Assembly: GCA_050184225.1 (NCBI GenBank)
Contig: JBFXAN010000003.1
Span: forward strand, 31,807-95,806
Direction: 5' to 3'
DNA: 64,000 nucleotides
DNA from: JBFXAN01 sp050184225
GTDB lineage: Bacteria; Chloroflexota; Dehalococcoidia; CAUJGQ01
Shown here piece by piece: positions 61,999 through 64,000 of the stretch (position 1 is its first letter; the number at the start of each line of letters is the position of its first letter). The position numbers and the translations under genes were made by a program. The notes under the pieces were generated by a model. The model made no database searches, was not told the DNA's origin, and was given only the letters and a program-made list of their open reading frames with translations.

Positions 61999-62820
61999 AT
62001 GGAATCTAGGTCGGTCGGAGTCGACAGTATCCGGATGCGGTGGGAGGAGGAGGGCGCGGGACAGCCGGTGATCTATCTTCACGGCATCCCGACCAGTCCG
62101 CGTCTCTGGCGCCATGTGATCCCGCGCGTCCAAGGCGCCCGGTCGCTGGCCTGGGAGATGGTGGGTTACGGCGCCTCTATCCTCGAGGCGAAGGGGCGGG
62201 ATATCTCTGTGGCACGGCAGGCGGAGTACTGTTCGGCATGGATGCAGGCGATCGGTGTAGAACGCGCGGTGCTTGTCGGCCACGATCTCGGCGGCGGCGT
62301 GGCCCAGATCCTCGCCGTCCACCACCCGGACCGGGTCGCCGGGCTGGTGCTGATCAATTCGATCGCCTACGACTCATGGCCGATCGCCAGTGTCAAGATG
62401 ATGCGTGCCATGGGTACTCTGGTGGAGCGCCTGCCCGATGCTCTCTTCCGACGCGTCTTCAGCACGTTCATTCATCGAGGCCATGACAATCGCTCCCGCG
62501 CACGCGAGTCGGCTGCGCTGCATTGGTCATACTACGCGGCCGCGGACGGGGCGGCCGCGTTCGTACGGCAAATCCGCGCGCTCGATGCGGCTGATACCCA
62601 AGCGGTCGCCGACCGGCTCTCCCAGCTCACCGTGCCGGCGCGGCTGCTGTGGGGCACCGCCGACCAGTTTCAGAAGGTCGGCTACGGCTATCGGCTTGCA
62701 CATGACCTCGCGGCGCCGCTGGAGCGGATCGAGGGCGGAAAACACTTCGTGCCTGAGGACCACCCGGAACGCGTTGCAGCGGCTATCAACGAGCTTCTGG
62801 CCGAATCGGAGGTCCGCTAA
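61999..62820 (+). CDS. Alpha/beta-hydrolase (haloalkane-dehalogenase-like)
   Basis: 273 residues. IYLHGIPTSPRLWRHVIPRV forms the oxyanion region, LVGHDLGGGVAQILAVHHPDRV has the nucleophile elbow G-H-D-L-G with Asp in place of Ser, as in haloalkane dehalogenases and epoxide hydrolases, and GGKHFVPEDHPERVAAAI bears the catalytic His. It may hydrolyse a halide or epoxide. ATG 61999 was preferred over GTG 61987. With the adjacent HAD dehalogenase-like gene it could form a dehalogenation pair; this is inference. Confidence 0.88.
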   Translation: MESRSVGVDSIRMRWEEEGAGQPVIYLHGIPTSPRLWRHVIPRVQGARSLAWEMVGYGASILEAKGRDISVARQAEYCSAWMQAIGVERAVLVGHDLGGGVAQILAVHHPDRVAGLVLINSIAYDSWPIASVKMMRAMGTLVERLPDALFRRVFSTFIHRGHDNRSRARESAALHWSYYAAADGAAAFVRQIRALDAADTQAVADRLSQLTVPARLLWGTADQFQKVGYGYRLAHDLAAPLERIEGGKHFVPEDHPERVAAAINELLAESEVR

Positions 62821-62902
62821 TGGTCGAGACAATGAGGCAAGCGTTGCGCACATCCACCGAGAACGCTTGCATGAAGGGTTCAGCTCCATATCGAGCAACT
62901 CG

Positions 62903-63679
62903 TCATGCCAAAGACGAGCCGGGGATAGCGTTGAGGAAATCCTGCAGCCATTGACGGCCAACCGCCTGTAAATCGTCGGCTGTCATGCCTGTCCCGAAAC
63001 TAAGCACCTCGTCGCGACGCCACAACCCGCCGACCGGAGCGAGGATCTGTTCACTGATTCCTGTTGCCAGCGCCAAGCGCGCGGGCAACCCAGTCTCGCG
63101 GTAGAACGCCTCGATATCCTTGTAGGTCGCCGACTCGTGCTGAGCAAGATACACTAGCGCGGCCCTGTCACCGGGGAAGGACAGATCCCGGACCGTGAAG
63201 TAGTGACGGATCGCCCAGTAGACGTTCGACTCCAGCAGCATCCGGCACAGCAACGGGTCGGTGGCGAGCCGTCCCACCACCTTGTCTAAGCTGTGGCGCT
63301 GACCAAACCGGATGAGCGCCAAATCGTGGGCCGAGAGCACCATGGTCACCCGCCGGTTCGCACAGCCCCGTAACCGCTGAGCGAGGTCGCCGTCGCGGTC
63401 GTAGAGCACCTCGCCGGCGAGGATGGCGTCGTCGATGGGCGTCAGCGGCGGGTCCCGCTCCAGATCGCGCCACGTCCGTAGGTTAAGATCCACCGGCAGC
63501 GACCCGACGTAGAAGTGGATGCTCTCCATCGGGGGCGGCCGCTCGTCAACGATGAGGCATAGGTCGAGATCCCCGCCAGGCGCTGGCGCCTCCACCGACC
63601 GGCCGCCGTAGCGCACGATGCCCACAAGCTTGGGATGGTCCACCAGCCGGGCGATGAGGTCGCGCGGGTGCTGCAGCAC
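62903..63679 (-). CDS. Nucleotidyltransferase-domain protein
   Basis: About 258 residues. The minimal nucleotidyltransferase motif is VRYGGRSVEAPAPGGDLDLCLIVDE (GGxS...DLDL), followed by strand PVDLNLRTWRDL with the third acidic residue and a helical C-terminal domain of about 130 residues (ESNVYWAIRHYFTVRDLSFPGDRAALVYLAQHE in pieces). Similar proteins are stand-alone NTases that modify small molecules or serve as antitoxins. The start is uncertain: GTG 63679 begins the plausible protein, but the frame is open to ATG 63796. The gene runs opposite to the preceding block. Confidence 0.75.
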   Translation of the reverse strand: MLQHPRDLIARLVDHPKLVGIVRYGGRSVEAPAPGGDLDLCLIVDERPPPMESIHFYVGSLPVDLNLRTWRDLERDPPLTPIDDAILAGEVLYDRDGDLAQRLRGCANRRVTMVLSAHDLALIRFGQRHSLDKVVGRLATDPLLCRMLLESNVYWAIRHYFTVRDLSFPGDRAALVYLAQHESATYKDIEAFYRETGLPARLALATGISEQILAPVGGLWRRDEVLSFGTGMTADDLQAVGRQWLQDFLNAIPGSSLA

Positions 63680-63940
63680 GCGCCGCGGCCTGCATTGGGC
63701 CGGGTGACCGCGCTCGTGGAGACCGCTGGTCACGGCGCATCCGTGATGGCGCTCCTCCTCGTCGGAGTGCTCACGGACCGAGCATCGCTGGCGCATCTGC
63801 TGTTGTTCTGCGGTTCGGCCATGTGTGCCGTGTCCATGGGCGTCGCGGTCTATCGATCATGGAGCGATACCGAGTGGTAGGACGCGGCCACGTGGCGGAT
63901 GTGAGGGGCAAGCATTGGTAGGTATTCTCATCCGTGGCAC

Positions 63941-64000
63941 AGCCGGCACGGTGCCGGTCAGATCCCGACGCGCGGTTGCCCGCCGAGCCCGACGGCGAGC
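63941..64000 (-). other. Window-edge fragment, possible 3' end of a minus-strand gene
   Basis: On the minus strand the last bases read LAVGLGGQPRVGI followed by TGA near 63959-63961, then the small hairpin CCGGCA-CGG-TGCCGG (63944-63958), which could be a terminator. Too short to identify. The 260 bases between 63680 and 63940 show no further supportable gene. Confidence 0.3.

Noticed and set aside
63747..63880. Small plus-strand membrane peptide (SLAHLLLFCGSAMCAVSMGVAVY)
   Set aside because: A hydrophobic stretch is present, but the frame overlaps the uncertain start of the nucleotidyltransferase, lacks a ribosome site and has no support beyond one helix.

Overview
This 64 kb window is a chromosomal stretch from a GC-rich bacterium. 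Codon use and gene content (ArsR-type mercury regulator, F420-type luciferase-like oxidoreductase, NrtS-like and HPP membrane proteins, PQQ protein, paired GH15 enzymes, extensive use of selenocysteine) suggest an aerobic, probably thermophilic Chloroflexota of the Thermomicrobia/Sphaerobacter type. No rRNA or tRNA was seen, so this placement is inference.

The most striking feature is eight genes that are intact only if an in-frame UGA is read as selenocysteine (Sec). In each, the UGA lies at the exact redox position of a known thiol family: a thioredoxin-like protein in the mer operon (4244-4810), two AhpD/carboxymuconolactone decarboxylase-like proteins with CxxU (8230-8808, 14716-15588), a peroxiredoxin-like UxxC protein (9301-9975), two iodothyronine-deiodinase-like proteins (10007-10677, which also carries two frameshifts, and 49912-50811), a GrdB-like UxxC protein (28763-29944) and a rhodanese-CBS protein (38980-39702). 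No sel genes lie in the window, so decoding must rely on loci elsewhere.

Layout. 1-457: end of an IS5-type transposase with a nonsense codon. 1278-4810: mercury operon (ArsR/CmtR-type regulator, MerT-like protein, MerA, MerB, Sec thioredoxin). 4957-32796: a redox island of disulfide reductases, peroxide/thiol selenoproteins, bacilliredoxin, thioredoxins, two CcdA-type electron carriers, a Crp/Fnr regulator, NrtS-like and HPP membrane proteins and a small lipid block (acyl-CoA ligase, KAS II, acyltransferase). Eleven 16-bp palindromes (consensus close to TGTAATCG-CGATTACA) lie in the intergenic spaces from 6.2 to 32.3 kb only. They have CRP-site geometry, and one sits in front of the operon encoding the Crp/Fnr protein, so a common regulon is proposed. 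33040-35652: two-component system and nearby direct repeats. 35785-46785: membrane protein, PQQ beta-propeller protein, mini zinc finger, Sec rhodanese, F420-type oxidoreductase, ThDP enzyme, enolase-superfamily enzyme and a gluconate-dehydrogenase-like pair, suggesting sugar or sugar-acid oxidation. 46782-62820: two GH15 glucoamylase/trehalase-like enzymes, a debranching-type enzyme, PPC-domain protein, second deiodinase-like selenoprotein, SRPBCC protein, second KAS II, small membrane proteins, two SDRs, VKOR-like protein, HAD and alpha/beta hydrolases, all on the plus strand. 62903-64000: minus-strand nucleotidyltransferase and a window-edge fragment.

The genes fit an oxidant/thiol-handling programme: NAD(P)H disulfide reductases and CcdA/thioredoxin pairs could supply electrons to Sec-based peroxidases and reductases, next to mercury detoxification, whose metal targets thiols and selenols. 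This joint reading is inference.
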